64,000 bases of DNA from JAJZNI01 sp035624785 (GCA_035624785.1 DASPQV010000025.1:346457-410456), one strand, 5' to 3'. Counted from the first letter of the stretch, positions 16,378-24,993 are shown. Notes: generated by a model not told the origin, from the letters alone. A program made the numbers and translations.

Positions 16378-16757
16378 CCGAGCCACCCGGCAGCCCCAGC
16401 TCGGATGAATTGGTCCAGCGGGCAATCCGCGACCTCATCCACTCGGTACCCGGCGAGGAGGAGACCACCGCCCCGCCGGAGGCGTCGCCGACCTCCCAGC
16501 CCTGGGCCGAGACGGCGTCGCCGTCTGCCAAGAGCAAGCGGCCCCTGGAAGCGGTTCTCGCCGAATACGCCGCCAGGGTGGAGGCGTCGCCGGACGCGAG
16601 GGCCAACCTGCCATCCGAGGCCCACCCGTCGGTGACCTTCTACGAGAGGTTCGGCCGGGCCGGGGGCGGGGGCGATGGGCGGCGGCGACGGCGGCGGAGG
16701 GTCGCGGCCCGGCGGCGCCGCGGTGGCGCTGGCGGCGGCCGCGGGCGGAGCGGGTGA
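16371..16757 (+). CDS. hypothetical protein with Arg/Gly-rich C-terminus
   Basis: The 128-residue product opens MVTEPPGSPSSDELVQRAIR, has a Pro/Ser/Glu-rich middle and a short helix (PLEAVLAEYAARVEASP). It ends in about 35 residues of almost pure Arg and Gly. The start overlaps the Nudix stop by 7 bases and its stop overlaps the HAD GTG start, so it sits inside a translationally coupled run and is probably real. The RG-rich tail suggests RNA or DNA contact, or simply GC-driven drift. No family recognised. Confidence 0.5.
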   Translation: MVTEPPGSPSSDELVQRAIRDLIHSVPGEEETTAPPEASPTSQPWAETASPSAKSKRPLEAVLAEYAARVEASPDARANLPSEAHPSVTFYERFGRAGGGGDGRRRRRRRVAARRRRGGAGGGRGRSG

Positions 16758-17644
16758 AGGAAGCGGGGCCGGACAGGCCCGGCCTGGTCGCCGGCGAGGC
16801 CCGGCCCGGCGTCGCCCGGCCCTGGGTGGCCCGGCTCGGCGAGCAGCGCATCGAGGGGGTGCTCTTCGACTACGGGCTCACCCTGGTGACCTTCGTCCGA
16901 CCCGAGGCCGCGCTGAGGCGCGCGTATGCCGAGATAGCAGCCCGGATCCGGGCCGCCGGGATCGACCCGGCGCCCTCGGCCGGGACCCTGCTGCACGAGG
17001 TCCATGACCGGGTGGAGCAGGAGGTCGCCCGGCACGATCAGGGGGACGCGCTCGAGGAGGTGGACGTGCGCGCCCTGGAGCGCCGGGCGTACGCGGACCA
17101 CGGGCTGCTTCTCGGCGAGGCGTTCCTCGACGAGGCGGCGGCGTTGGCTCAGCGGGCCTGGTGGGAAGGCGTCAGTGTCGGCCCCGGCGCCGTCCAGACC
17201 CTGACCGAGCTGCGCAGCCGCGGGCTCCGTCTCGGCATCTGTTCCAACGCCCCATACCCATGCATGCGCGCGCAGCTCGAGCACCTGGGTATCGCCCGGC
17301 TCTTCGACAGCGTCACCTTGTCGGCCGAGGTTGGCTGGCGCAAGCCCTCACCTCGGATCTTCAGTGCGGCTCTGGCCGCGCTCGGAGTCGAGAGCCGGGC
17401 GTGCGCCATGGTCGGCGACCGGCGCCGGGAGGACGTGGCCGGAGCGCGTGCGGCGGGCATGGCCGCCATCCGGGTCAGCGAGCACCGGGACGACGCCGGG
17501 CCCGAGGATGCCGACCGCGTGATAGCTAGGCTGAGGGACCTCCCCAAACTGCTGTTCGGACAGCACACTGCGGTGACAAGCGTGGTAGCTTCGGTGGCGA
17601 CGGCAACCTCACAGCGGCTTCACCGATCGGGCGAGGACAGATGA
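16754..17644 (+). CDS. HAD superfamily hydrolase
   Basis: The 296-residue protein has HAD motif I VLFDYGLTLV with nucleophile Asp near residue 39. The +2 residue is Gly, as in the FDYGGTL subgroup. Motif II lies in LRLGICSNAPYP, motif III is the Lys in GWRKPSPRIF, and motif IV is AMVGDRRREDVAGARAAGM. A helical cap lies between motifs I and II (about 50-150). Such proteins are small-molecule phosphatases; the substrate is unknown. The final 25 residues after the HAD core are extra. GTG start, 4-base overlap with the preceding gene and ATGA overlap with the following HTH gene. Confidence 0.8.
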   Translation: MKEAGPDRPGLVAGEARPGVARPWVARLGEQRIEGVLFDYGLTLVTFVRPEAALRRAYAEIAARIRAAGIDPAPSAGTLLHEVHDRVEQEVARHDQGDALEEVDVRALERRAYADHGLLLGEAFLDEAAALAQRAWWEGVSVGPGAVQTLTELRSRGLRLGICSNAPYPCMRAQLEHLGIARLFDSVTLSAEVGWRKPSPRIFSAALAALGVESRACAMVGDRRREDVAGARAAGMAAIRVSEHRDDAGPEDADRVIARLRDLPKLLFGQHTAVTSVVASVATATSQRLHRSGEDR

Positions 17645-17967
17645 AGGACGTCGACTTCCGCGACTACCTCAAGGAGCGGTGCCGTGAGCGCGGCATCTCG
17701 CTGCACCGCCTTGCCCTCCTCTGCGATCTGAACCAGATCTACTTCTACCAGGCCGTCAACAAGAACAAGGACAACCCGCCCCCCTGGGTGCTCCGCCGGG
17801 CCGCTCCCCACCTCGGAGTCAGCTACGTGGATCTGATGATCGCGGCCGGGTACCTGGGCGAGGACGACATCCAGGAGTGGGAGCATCGGCGGACGGCCGG
17901 CCCGCTGGCAGCCGACCTCAACGTCCGGGGTCGGAAGCCGGAGCCCGCACCGGCTCCGGGGCGCTAG
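17641..17967 (+). CDS. small helix-turn-helix (XRE-like) protein
   Basis: The 108-residue protein begins MKDVDFRDYLKERCRERGIS and continues LHRLALLCDLNQIYFYQAVN. This reads as the helix 1-3 region of a lambda-repressor-like HTH, with WVLRRAAPHLGVSYVDLMIA as helices 4-5. The C-terminal 25 residues are Pro/Arg-rich. Such proteins are usually DNA-binding regulators. It overlaps the HAD gene by ATGA and ends the Nudix-HAD run, so it might autoregulate that operon; no operator is evident. Confidence 0.6.
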   Translation: MKDVDFRDYLKERCRERGISLHRLALLCDLNQIYFYQAVNKNKDNPPPWVLRRAAPHLGVSYVDLMIAAGYLGEDDIQEWEHRRTAGPLAADLNVRGRKPEPAPAPGR

Positions 17968-18106
17968 CTGAGATCCCCGGATCAGGAGCTCCGAGCCCGC
18001 ACTCGCGGCGCTCGCCGAAGCGTCTGCCACGGCCTTCCCGTCACGCCGCGGCGCCATCGGCGGCCCGTTCACAGTGCCACCCCGGTGGCCGCGCACACTT
18101 GCTCGC

Positions 18107-19327
18107 GTGCGCTGGCCGAGAGCCATCATCCACCTCGACCTCGACGCCTTCTACGCATCGGTCGAGCAGCTGCGGCGGCCGGAGCTGCGCGGCCTGCCGG
18201 TGATCGTGGGCGGCGCCGATCCGGGACACACGGCCCGGGGGGTCGTCTCCGCCGCCTCCTACGAGGCCCGCCGCTACGGCGTCCACTCGGCGATGCCGCT
18301 GAGCCAGGCGCTCCGTCTCTGCCCCCGCGCCGTCCTCCTCCCCGTCGACTTCCCCGCATACCGGCGGGCATCGGCAGCCGTCTTCAGCCTGGCCAGGCAG
18401 GTGACGCCCCTGGTGGAGCCGCTCTCGCTCGATGAAGCCTATCTGGACGTCACCGCCACCCCCGGGGATCCGGCGGAGACGGCCATGGGGCTTCACGACC
18501 GCATCCTCGGCGAGACCCGGCTGGAGGCCAGCTTCGGAGTGGCCACGTCCAAGACCCTGGCCAAGATCGCCTCGGACCTGCGCAAGCCACGCGGCTTCGT
18601 GGTCGTTCCCCCCGGTGAGGAGGAGGCGTTCCTGGAACCGCTGCCGCTCCGGGCCCTTCCCGGGCTGGGGCCGGCCACCGAGCGAGCCCTCTCGGGGCTG
18701 GGCCTGAGGACGCTGGGCGACCTCGCCCAACAGCCGGTCGCTCTCCTGGAGCGAAAGCTGGGCCGCGCCGCCGCCCTCTCCCTGAGCCGGCGATCCCGAG
18801 GCATCGACACCTCCGCGGTGACGCCGCCCCAGGCGCCCAAGTCGATCTCCCGCGAGGAGACCTTCGGGCGCGACACCGACGACCTCGGCCAGCTTCGCGA
18901 GCGGCTCGTCCACCTCTGCGCCGATGTGGCCCGCAGCCTGCGCTCGGCGCACCTCACCGCCAGGACGGTGAGCCTCAAGCTCCGCTACTCGGACTTCACG
19001 ACCATCACCCGCCAGCTCACCCTCGGCGCTCCCAGCGACACCGAGGCCGCGCTCACCGCGGGAGCCGTGGCCCTGCTGAGCGCCGCGCATCGCCCCGGGC
19101 GCCCCATCCGGCTGCTCGGCGCGGGGGTGCACAACCTGGAGGCAGCCGCCCAACTCGATCTCTTCGCGGAGCCGGTGAGCGCTCGCGACCGGCGCATCGA
19201 CGCCACCGTGGACGCGCTCCGCCGGCGCTTCGGCCCCGAGGCGATGCGGCGAGGCGCGGCGGCGGGCGAGACACGCGACCTGGACTGGCATCGCGAGGAC
19301 CTGGCTGAGCCCGGCGACGACGCCTGA
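18107..19327 (+). CDS. dinB: DNA polymerase IV (Y-family translesion polymerase)
   Basis: The 406-residue protein has IIHLDLDAFYASVEQLRRPE with catalytic Asp 11, and EPLSLDEAYLDVT with Asp 109 and Glu 110. GVATSKTLAKIASDLRKPRG and a helix-hairpin-helix (LRALPGLGPATERALSGLGL) follow. The C-terminal little-finger domain ends with QLDLF near residue 347, a sliding-clamp binding motif, supporting a functional replisome contact. The GTG at 18107 starts at the conserved IIHLDLD. No LexA-type box is evident upstream. It copies past damaged bases at low fidelity. Confidence 0.94.
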   Translation: MRWPRAIIHLDLDAFYASVEQLRRPELRGLPVIVGGADPGHTARGVVSAASYEARRYGVHSAMPLSQALRLCPRAVLLPVDFPAYRRASAAVFSLARQVTPLVEPLSLDEAYLDVTATPGDPAETAMGLHDRILGETRLEASFGVATSKTLAKIASDLRKPRGFVVVPPGEEEAFLEPLPLRALPGLGPATERALSGLGLRTLGDLAQQPVALLERKLGRAAALSLSRRSRGIDTSAVTPPQAPKSISREETFGRDTDDLGQLRERLVHLCADVARSLRSAHLTARTVSLKLRYSDFTTITRQLTLGAPSDTEAALTAGAVALLSAAHRPGRPIRLLGAGVHNLEAAAQLDLFAEPVSARDRRIDATVDALRRRFGPEAMRRGAAAGETRDLDWHREDLAEPGDDA

Positions 19328-19393
19328 GCCGGCGGTCCGGGACGGGCCCCGCGCCCGGCTTCGCCCCCAGCCCGAGCCGGTCCGCCGGCGGGC

Positions 19394-20005
19394 TCAGTCC
19401 CCGGCCTCACCCTCGTCGGATGCGTCGTCGAGGTACTGGACGATGTCGGCGTCGTAGATCTCCCGGGCGGTGGCGAGGAGGCCGGCGACCAGCTCCACCC
19501 GCTCCTGGCTCCACTGCAGCGCCGCGGCCAGCTCGGTGCCGGTGGGTTCGCGTCCGGAGCGATGCCGCAGCTCGACCTGGGCCGCCTCCAACCGCCGGGT
19601 GTCCTCCACCAGCGACGCCGCCGAGGCTGCGGCCTCCCGTTCTCGCTCGATGACCCGGTCCAGGTGACCGCCGACCACCCGGCGGATGTAGCCCGCCAAC
19701 TGGGCGCCACGGCCGCCCCGGTCGAGGAACTCCTGGACCGCGACGATCGCCGCCATCGATCCCTCCTGGTAGAGGTCGATCACCTCGACGCCCCGGTCGC
19801 GGCGGGTGACGGCCTGGTCGAGCACCACTCCCAGGGAATGCTCGACCAGCTCCTGCCGCGCTCCAGCGTCCCCGGCCCGGGCAGCTTCGATGAGCCGCTC
19901 GGCGGCTTCCCCGGACAGCTCGGGGTGGGCATGGGCGTGAGCCGCGAGGGCGTCCATCTCGGTGTCGTCCGCCCGTGCTCCCACCCGGGACACCTCAGCC
20001 GCCAA
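19394..20005 (-). CDS. sigma-70-like protein with regions 2 and 3 but no region 4
   Basis: The 203-residue product has a region 2.1/2.2 signature, ARQELVEHSLGVVLDQAVTR and DLYQEGSMAAIVAVQEFLDR (77-96), closely parallel to the LIxxNLRLVxxxA...DLIQEGxxGLxxAVxxFD of primary sigmas. RRLEAAQVELRHRSGREPTG plus TELAAALQWSQERVELVAGL (about 138-177) matches region 3. No region 4 helix-turn-helix follows; the protein ends in an acidic tail. Without region 4 it could not recognise a -35 element normally, so it may be a core-RNAP-binding regulator or a decayed sigma. ATG 16 codons in is an alternative start. It overlaps the SRPBCC gene by 11 bases. Confidence 0.6.
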   Translation of the reverse strand: MAAEVSRVGARADDTEMDALAAHAHAHPELSGEAAERLIEAARAGDAGARQELVEHSLGVVLDQAVTRRDRGVEVIDLYQEGSMAAIVAVQEFLDRGGRGAQLAGYIRRVVGGHLDRVIEREREAAASAASLVEDTRRLEAAQVELRHRSGREPTGTELAAALQWSQERVELVAGLLATAREIYDADIVQYLDDASDEGEAGD

Positions 20006-20444
20006 CGGCCGCCTTGCCGTCGAACGAAGCGGCGAACTGCTCCGCCGCCCGGGACACCTCGCGCCGGGCGGCCGGCGCGCTCGCCTTCTCGATGGCCAGG
20101 CCGGCCAGGCCGCCGCCCACCGAGTAACGCGCGGACAGCTCCACCCGCGAACCTGCTCTGGCAGGTCTGACGGTGGCCACGATGGTGAGGTCCAGCCCCT
20201 CCTCCAGGGTCATCACCACCCGCTTGGGCCGGGCCGCCTCGGCACACACCAGGACGCCGCGGAGGTGCCGGCCGGCGATGCCCACCTCGACCTCATAGCG
20301 CGCCCCGGCTCCCCGAGCCGGACCGCCGACGTGACGCAGCCCCCGCACCGCGGGCAGCCACGCCGCATGCTCCAGGTCCAGCAGGACGTCGTGGGCCTCG
20401 CCGGGTGGAACCGGGACGGTGACGTCCGCGGCGGCTTCGATCAA
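19995..20444 (-). CDS. SRPBCC (START/Bet v1-like) family protein
   Basis: The 149-residue protein starts MIEAAADVTVPVPPGEAHDV, then LEHAAWLPAVRGLRHVGGP. This is the first strand, helix pair and turn of polyketide cyclase/dehydrase-type SRPBCC proteins. It continues with RYEVEVGIAGR, RVVMTLEEGLDLTIVATVRP and the long C-terminal helix. These proteins bind hydrophobic ligands in an internal cavity. It precedes and slightly overlaps the sigma-like gene on the same strand, so the two are probably co-expressed. Ligand unknown. Confidence 0.75.
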   Translation of the reverse strand: MIEAAADVTVPVPPGEAHDVLLDLEHAAWLPAVRGLRHVGGPARGAGARYEVEVGIAGRHLRGVLVCAEAARPKRVVMTLEEGLDLTIVATVRPARAGSRVELSARYSVGGGLAGLAIEKASAPAARREVSRAAEQFAASFDGKAAVGG

Positions 20445-20564
20445 TGGGTCATCTCCGATCCCACCGTATCACCGTCGCACACGAGCTTCGGGGCAGCGGC
20501 GCACGGAGTCTCCGTCGCTCCGTGACCGGCTCGTGGTCACGAACTCGCCGGCGGCTCCGCTAGT

Positions 20565-22466
20565 GTGATCGCCATGGTCGCATGGGCGCTGCTGATGGCA
20601 CTCGTCGTCGTCGCCGCCACGACCGCGGTGACCCTGCTGGCCCGGGCGCTCGAGCGCAGCCGTGGGCGGGCGGCCGAGCGCGAGCGCGAGCTGGGGGCCG
20701 TCGCCGCCCGGCTTCGATCGGTGGTCGACTCGGTGACTGACGCGATCCTCATCACCGACGGCGAGGGCCAGGTGACCCTGGCCAACCCGGCCGCCGCTCA
20801 GCTCTTCGCGGCCGTCCCGGCCGAGCTCGCGGCGTGCCACATCGAGCAGCTGGTGCCCGCCTTCCGCGGCGATACAGCGAACCCGCCTGGCCCCGACCCA
20901 GCCCGCACCCCGCCGGAGGGGCGGGAGAGCGCGGCCGCCGCCCGGGAGCCGGCCGGGATGGCCGCCTTCCGGCGCGATGGCAGCAGCTTCCAGGCCATCC
21001 TGGACACCACTCCGGTGGTCGGGGGCGAGGGCCGGATCGTGGTGGTGCGGGACCTCGACCAGGTCCGCGCTCGCGCGGCGGCGATGACCCCGCCTGCCCT
21101 CCACGACCCGCTCACCGGACTGGCCAGTGAGCACCAACTGCGTGCGCAGCTCGCCGCCCGGCTGCAGTCCGCCGGCACCCGCAAGATGCCATTCAGCCTC
21201 TTCCTCGTCGACATCGACGATTTCGCGGTCGTCAACCGGGAATGGGGCCACGGGTTCGGGGACCGCTTGCTCGCGGCCGCCGCGGAGCGGCTGCGCCAGA
21301 CCCTGCGCACCTCTGACGTGGTTAGCCGCCTCGGTGGCGATGACTTCGCGGTCATCCCTGGGGGAAGCGCCACCCCGGCGTCGAGCGCCAGGATCGCCCG
21401 CCAGGTGCTGGCCGCCTTCAAGGAGCCGTTCACGATCGACGGCCGGTCGCTGGAGGTCAGCGTCAGCATCGGCATCGCCAACTTCCCGGACCACGGAGAC
21501 GACGCCGAGAGCCTGCTCAGCCATGCGGAGACGGCGCGGCTGGCCGCCACCCGGGCCCGGCGGAGATGGATGGTCTACAACCAGGGCGACGAGGCCGACG
21601 AGGTGGAGAGCCGCGCGGTCCGGCTCACCGAGCTGCGCCGAGCCCTCGACGACCAGGAGCTGGAGCTCTTCTACCAGCCGCTGGTGCGGGTGGCTGATTC
21701 CGGCCTGGTCGCCCTCGACGCCACAGTGCGCTGGCGGCACCGCCGCCTGGGCCTGCTGGTGCCCGACCAGTTCGTCCGCGCCGCGGAGCAGAGCGAGATC
21801 ATCCGGGCGCTGACCCGATCGATCTTGGGGATGGCGGTGGAGCAGCAGGCCCGCTGGCGGGATCAGGGCAACGATCTCCACGTGGTCGTCAAGATCGCCG
21901 GCCGCAATGTCCAGGACCCCCAGCTCCCGCGTGCCCTTGCCGGGCTGCTCGAGCGCTGGGAGGTGCCGGCGGCGCGGCTGTCGCTGAGCGTCGACGAGAA
22001 CACCGCGCTGGGTTCGACGTCCTCGGTACTGCGGGCGCTGGCCGACCTCGGCGTGCGGATCGCGATCGACAACTACGGCTCCGGGTCGGGGCCCCTGGTC
22101 CGCCTGCGGGCTCTCCCCTTCACCGAGCTGCGCCTCGATGCGGCGGTGGTCGCATCAGTGCGCGAGGAGGGCGGCGAGGCTGGCCTGGTGAGGGGCACCC
22201 TGGAGCTGGCTCACGCGCTTGGCCTGACGGTGGTGGCCAAGGGCGTCGACGACGAGGCCACCCTGCTGGCCCTTCAGCGGCTCGGCTGTGACGCCGCCGA
22301 AGGCCGCCTCTGGGGTGACCCGGTGCCCTCGGGCGCGGTCATCCCGCTGCTCCGCCTGCTCGCCCGGCAGTCCCGGTTCCCCGGCCTCGGCAACTACCGA
22401 CCCGACGAGCCGTCCTCCCACAAGGCGGGTGGGGTGCCCTTCCCGGAGGTCTCGCCGGGCGCCTGA
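20565..22466 (+). CDS. membrane PAS-GGDEF-EAL protein with degenerate catalytic motifs
   Basis: The 633-residue protein has an N-terminal membrane helix (about 5-26), a coiled linker and a PAS-like domain (about 47-165). The GGDEF domain has RTSD at 248-251 (an I-site RxxD at the right spacing) and GGDDF at 257-261 in place of GGDEF/GGEEF. In the EAL domain, ELFYQPLV is kept but the EAL triplet is D-A-T at 385-387. The DDFG loop reads IDNYGSGSG and the AEGVE strand reads AKGVDDE. The EAL domain is therefore likely inactive and the cyclase uncertain. It may be a c-di-GMP-binding effector. Start GTG at 20565 or ATG at 20574. Confidence 0.85.
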   Translation: MIAMVAWALLMALVVVAATTAVTLLARALERSRGRAAERERELGAVAARLRSVVDSVTDAILITDGEGQVTLANPAAAQLFAAVPAELAACHIEQLVPAFRGDTANPPGPDPARTPPEGRESAAAAREPAGMAAFRRDGSSFQAILDTTPVVGGEGRIVVVRDLDQVRARAAAMTPPALHDPLTGLASEHQLRAQLAARLQSAGTRKMPFSLFLVDIDDFAVVNREWGHGFGDRLLAAAAERLRQTLRTSDVVSRLGGDDFAVIPGGSATPASSARIARQVLAAFKEPFTIDGRSLEVSVSIGIANFPDHGDDAESLLSHAETARLAATRARRRWMVYNQGDEADEVESRAVRLTELRRALDDQELELFYQPLVRVADSGLVALDATVRWRHRRLGLLVPDQFVRAAEQSEIIRALTRSILGMAVEQQARWRDQGNDLHVVVKIAGRNVQDPQLPRALAGLLERWEVPAARLSLSVDENTALGSTSSVLRALADLGVRIAIDNYGSGSGPLVRLRALPFTELRLDAAVVASVREEGGEAGLVRGTLELAHALGLTVVAKGVDDEATLLALQRLGCDAAEGRLWGDPVPSGAVIPLLRLLARQSRFPGLGNYRPDEPSSHKAGGVPFPEVSPGA

Positions 22467-22492
22467 CGCAGCGGGCGGAGCGCCCGGCGGGA

Positions 22493-22575
22493 GGTATGCG
22501 GGGGGCAGTGCCCCCCACGTGCAGTCGGGCAAGCTGAGGCGGGGGGTATGCGGGGGGCAGCGCCCCCCGCATGTG
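22493..22575. repeat. two tandem copies of a GGTATGC hairpin between the GGDEF gene and hom
   Basis: GGTATGCGGGGGGCAG recurs at 22493 and 22545. Copy 1 has a 7-bp GGGGGGC/GCCCCCC stem with loop AGT (22500-22516). Copy 2 has an 11-bp stem ATGCGGGGGGC/GCCCCCCGCAT with loop AGC (22548-22572) and ends 20 bases before the hom ATG. They could be terminators for the GGDEF gene, an attenuator for the threonine operon, or copies of a dispersed palindromic repeat. No leader peptide rich in Thr or Ile codons was found between them. Confidence 0.6.
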
Positions 22576-22591
22576 TACACTCGGCCGGCCT

Positions 22592-23869
22592 ATGACGTCC
22601 CCCCTTGGGATCGCCGTGCTCGGCGCGGGCACCGTCGGCTCGGCGGTCGCCCGGGAGCTGATGGAGCATCGGGACCGGCTCGCCACCAGAGCCGGTGGTC
22701 CATTGCGCCTCCTCTGCGTGGCGGAGCGAGACCGGCGGCGACTGGACGGGGTCGACCTGCCCGGAATCCACGTGATCGCGGATGCCGGCGACGCAGTGGG
22801 ATGGCCCGGTGTCGATGTCGTCGTCGAGCTGCTGGGCGGGCTGGAGCCGGCCGGCACGCTGATCGACGCGGCGCTGGGCTCGGGCCTCGGAGTGGTGACC
22901 GCCAACAAGGCGGTGATCGCCCATCGCGGCCATGAGCTCGCCGGACGGGTCCGGCATGGGAGCGGAGGCCTTGCCTTCGAAGCGGCGGTGGGAGCCGCCA
23001 TCCCCGTCTTGGGGATGCTCCGCGATTCCCTGGGCGGTGACGAGGTCCGCGGCATCACCGCGGTGATCAACGGCACCACCAACTTCGTGCTGGACAGGCT
23101 GGAGGCGGGTGCGGACTTCGCGGGCGCGGTGGCCGAGGCCCAACGGCTGGGCTACGCGGAGGCCGACCCCGCCGCGGACCTGGACGGCCACGACGCCGCC
23201 CAGAAGCTCTGCATCCTGGCCTGGTTCGGGCTGGGGGCCCGGGTGTCGCCTGAGCAGGTGAGGCGGCGCGGCATCCGGGGACTCACCTCCGAGGATGCCT
23301 CAGCGGCCGCGGCCTCGGACGCCGCCATCCGCCTGGTCGCCGCGGCGGCACGGTCGGACGCCGGGCTCAGCCTCAGCGTCCAGCCCACCCTGGTGCCCCG
23401 CTCCCATGCGCTGGGAGGCGTCCGAGGAGCCGACAACCTCGTGCTGGTGGAGAGCGACCTGGCGGGTACCCTCCTGATCGGCGGCCGGGGCGCCGGGGCC
23501 GGCGCCGCCGCCAGCGCGGTGCTCAGCGACCTGGTCGCGGTGGCCCGGGCCCGCCGGGAGCAGCGTGCGGTGCCGCTCCCCGGTGCCGCCCCGGTGCCGA
23601 TTGCCGGCAACGAGGAGGCCGAGACATCGGCCTGGCTCCGCCTCCGGGTGGAGCGGAACCCCGACGCTCCGGCGATCGTGGCCCAGATGCTCGAGGACCG
23701 CGGCGTCCGGGTGGAGCGGATGGGACGGAGCGGCAGCGGCGCCGAGCTGACCGTGGAGACCGGCGCTGCCCCGCGGGCGGTGCTGGATCGCGCCCTGGAG
23801 ACGCTCGACACGGTCCCGGTGCTCGAGGAGGTCGAGCAGGTCCTCGACCGGCTGGAGGCGAGCCGATGA
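22592..23869 (+). CDS. hom: homoserine dehydrogenase
   Basis: The 425-residue protein has the NAD(P) motif AVLGAGTVGSAVA (about 8-20), VVVELLGGLEPA, VVTANKAVIAHRGHEL, AAVGAAIPVLGMLRDSLGGD and INGTTNFVLDRLE. The catalytic loop AEADPAADLDGHDAAQKLCI follows, and a C-terminal ACT-like domain extends from about residue 345 (ETSAWLRLRVERNPDAPAIV). It reduces aspartate semialdehyde to homoserine. An upstream ATG at 22571 lies inside the hairpin; 22592 starts at the conserved region and is preferred. It is first of a coupled hom-thrC-thrB-lysC cluster, overlapping thrC by ATGA. Confidence 0.95.
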   Translation: MTSPLGIAVLGAGTVGSAVARELMEHRDRLATRAGGPLRLLCVAERDRRRLDGVDLPGIHVIADAGDAVGWPGVDVVVELLGGLEPAGTLIDAALGSGLGVVTANKAVIAHRGHELAGRVRHGSGGLAFEAAVGAAIPVLGMLRDSLGGDEVRGITAVINGTTNFVLDRLEAGADFAGAVAEAQRLGYAEADPAADLDGHDAAQKLCILAWFGLGARVSPEQVRRRGIRGLTSEDASAAAASDAAIRLVAAAARSDAGLSLSVQPTLVPRSHALGGVRGADNLVLVESDLAGTLLIGGRGAGAGAAASAVLSDLVAVARARREQRAVPLPGAAPVPIAGNEEAETSAWLRLRVERNPDAPAIVAQMLEDRGVRVERMGRSGSGAELTVETGAAPRAVLDRALETLDTVPVLEEVEQVLDRLEASR

Positions 23870-24936
23870 GCACGGCCGCCGGGATCCGCAGCCGGGGGGT
23901 GCTCCTCCGCTATCGCGAGCACCTCCCGATCACCGCATCCACGCCGATGATCACCCTGGGCGAGGGGGACACACCGCTCATCGAGTCCCGCGGCATCGCC
24001 GTCGAGCTCGGGCTGCGTTCCCTGCACTTCAAGTTCGAGGGGCTGAACCCCACCGGGTCCTTCAAGGACCGGGGCATGGTGGTCGCGGTGGCCAAGGCGC
24101 TGGAGGGCGGCAGTCGGGCGATCATCTGCGCTTCCACGGGGAACACCAGCGCCTCGGCGGCCGCCTATGGGGCCCGATTCGGGCTCCGCACCGTGGTGGT
24201 GGTGCCCGCCGGCAAGATCGCGATCGGCAAGCTGGTCCAGGCACAGGTTTTCGGAGCCACCGTGCTGATCATCGAGGGCAACTTCGACGCCGCCCTCCAA
24301 TCGGTGCGCGAGCTCGCCGAGTCCCACCCCGTGACCCTGGTCAACAGCGTCAACCCCCATCGCATCGAGGGTCAGAAGACGGCGGCGTTCGAGATCGTCG
24401 ACGAGCTCGGCGACGCCCCCGACGTCCTCGCCATCCCGGTAGGCAACGCCGGCAACATCACCGCTTACTGGCGCGGATTCCGCGAGTACCGGGCGGCGGG
24501 ACGGACCTCGCTGCTCCCCCGGATGATCGGAGGCCAGGCAGCCGGCGCCGCCCCGCTGGTCTTGGGCCGGCCGGTGCCCGACCCGCAGACGTTCGCCACC
24601 GCGATCCGGATCGGGAACCCCGCCTCCTGGTCAGGGGCGGTGGCGGCCCGAGACGATTCCGAGGGTCTGATCGACGCGGTCTCGGACGCCGAGATCGCGG
24701 CCGCCCAGCGGGACCTGGCGGCAGCGGAGGGCATCTTCTGCGAGCCGGCGTCGGCGGCCTCGCTCGCGGTGCTGCGAAAGGCGGTGGCCGGTGGGGCGGT
24801 CGCCCGGGGCGCCCGGGCGGTCTGCGTGCTCACCGGCAACGGTCTCAAGGATCTCCCGGCGGTGAGCGACGGCCTGGCCCCGCCCCGCTCCGTGATCGGG
24901 ACGCCGGCGAGCATCGCCGACGCCATCGGCCTCTAG
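23866..24936 (+). CDS. thrC: threonine synthase
   Basis: The 356-residue PLP enzyme shows TPMITLGEGDTPLIE near the N-terminus and the PLP lysine (K67) in NPTGSFKDRGMVVAVAKALE. ICASTGNTSASAAAYGARFG forms the phosphate/asparagine loop, and PVGNAGNITAYWRGF binds the PLP phosphate. ACVLTGNGLKD near the end is read here as VCVLTGNGLKD. It converts O-phosphohomoserine to threonine. The length matches the short bacterial/Thermus-type ThrC. Coupled to hom by a 4-base overlap; a 57-base gap separates it from thrB. Confidence 0.95.
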   Translation: MSTAAGIRSRGVLLRYREHLPITASTPMITLGEGDTPLIESRGIAVELGLRSLHFKFEGLNPTGSFKDRGMVVAVAKALEGGSRAIICASTGNTSASAAAYGARFGLRTVVVVPAGKIAIGKLVQAQVFGATVLIIEGNFDAALQSVRELAESHPVTLVNSVNPHRIEGQKTAAFEIVDELGDAPDVLAIPVGNAGNITAYWRGFREYRAAGRTSLLPRMIGGQAAGAAPLVLGRPVPDPQTFATAIRIGNPASWSGAVAARDDSEGLIDAVSDAEIAAAQRDLAAAEGIFCEPASAASLAVLRKAVAGGAVARGARAVCVLTGNGLKDLPAVSDGLAPPRSVIGTPASIADAIGL

Positions 24937-24993
24937 CACGGGGATGGCAGTCTCGCCCGGACTGCGGCGGCGGCGGGTTCGGAGCGCCCGGCC

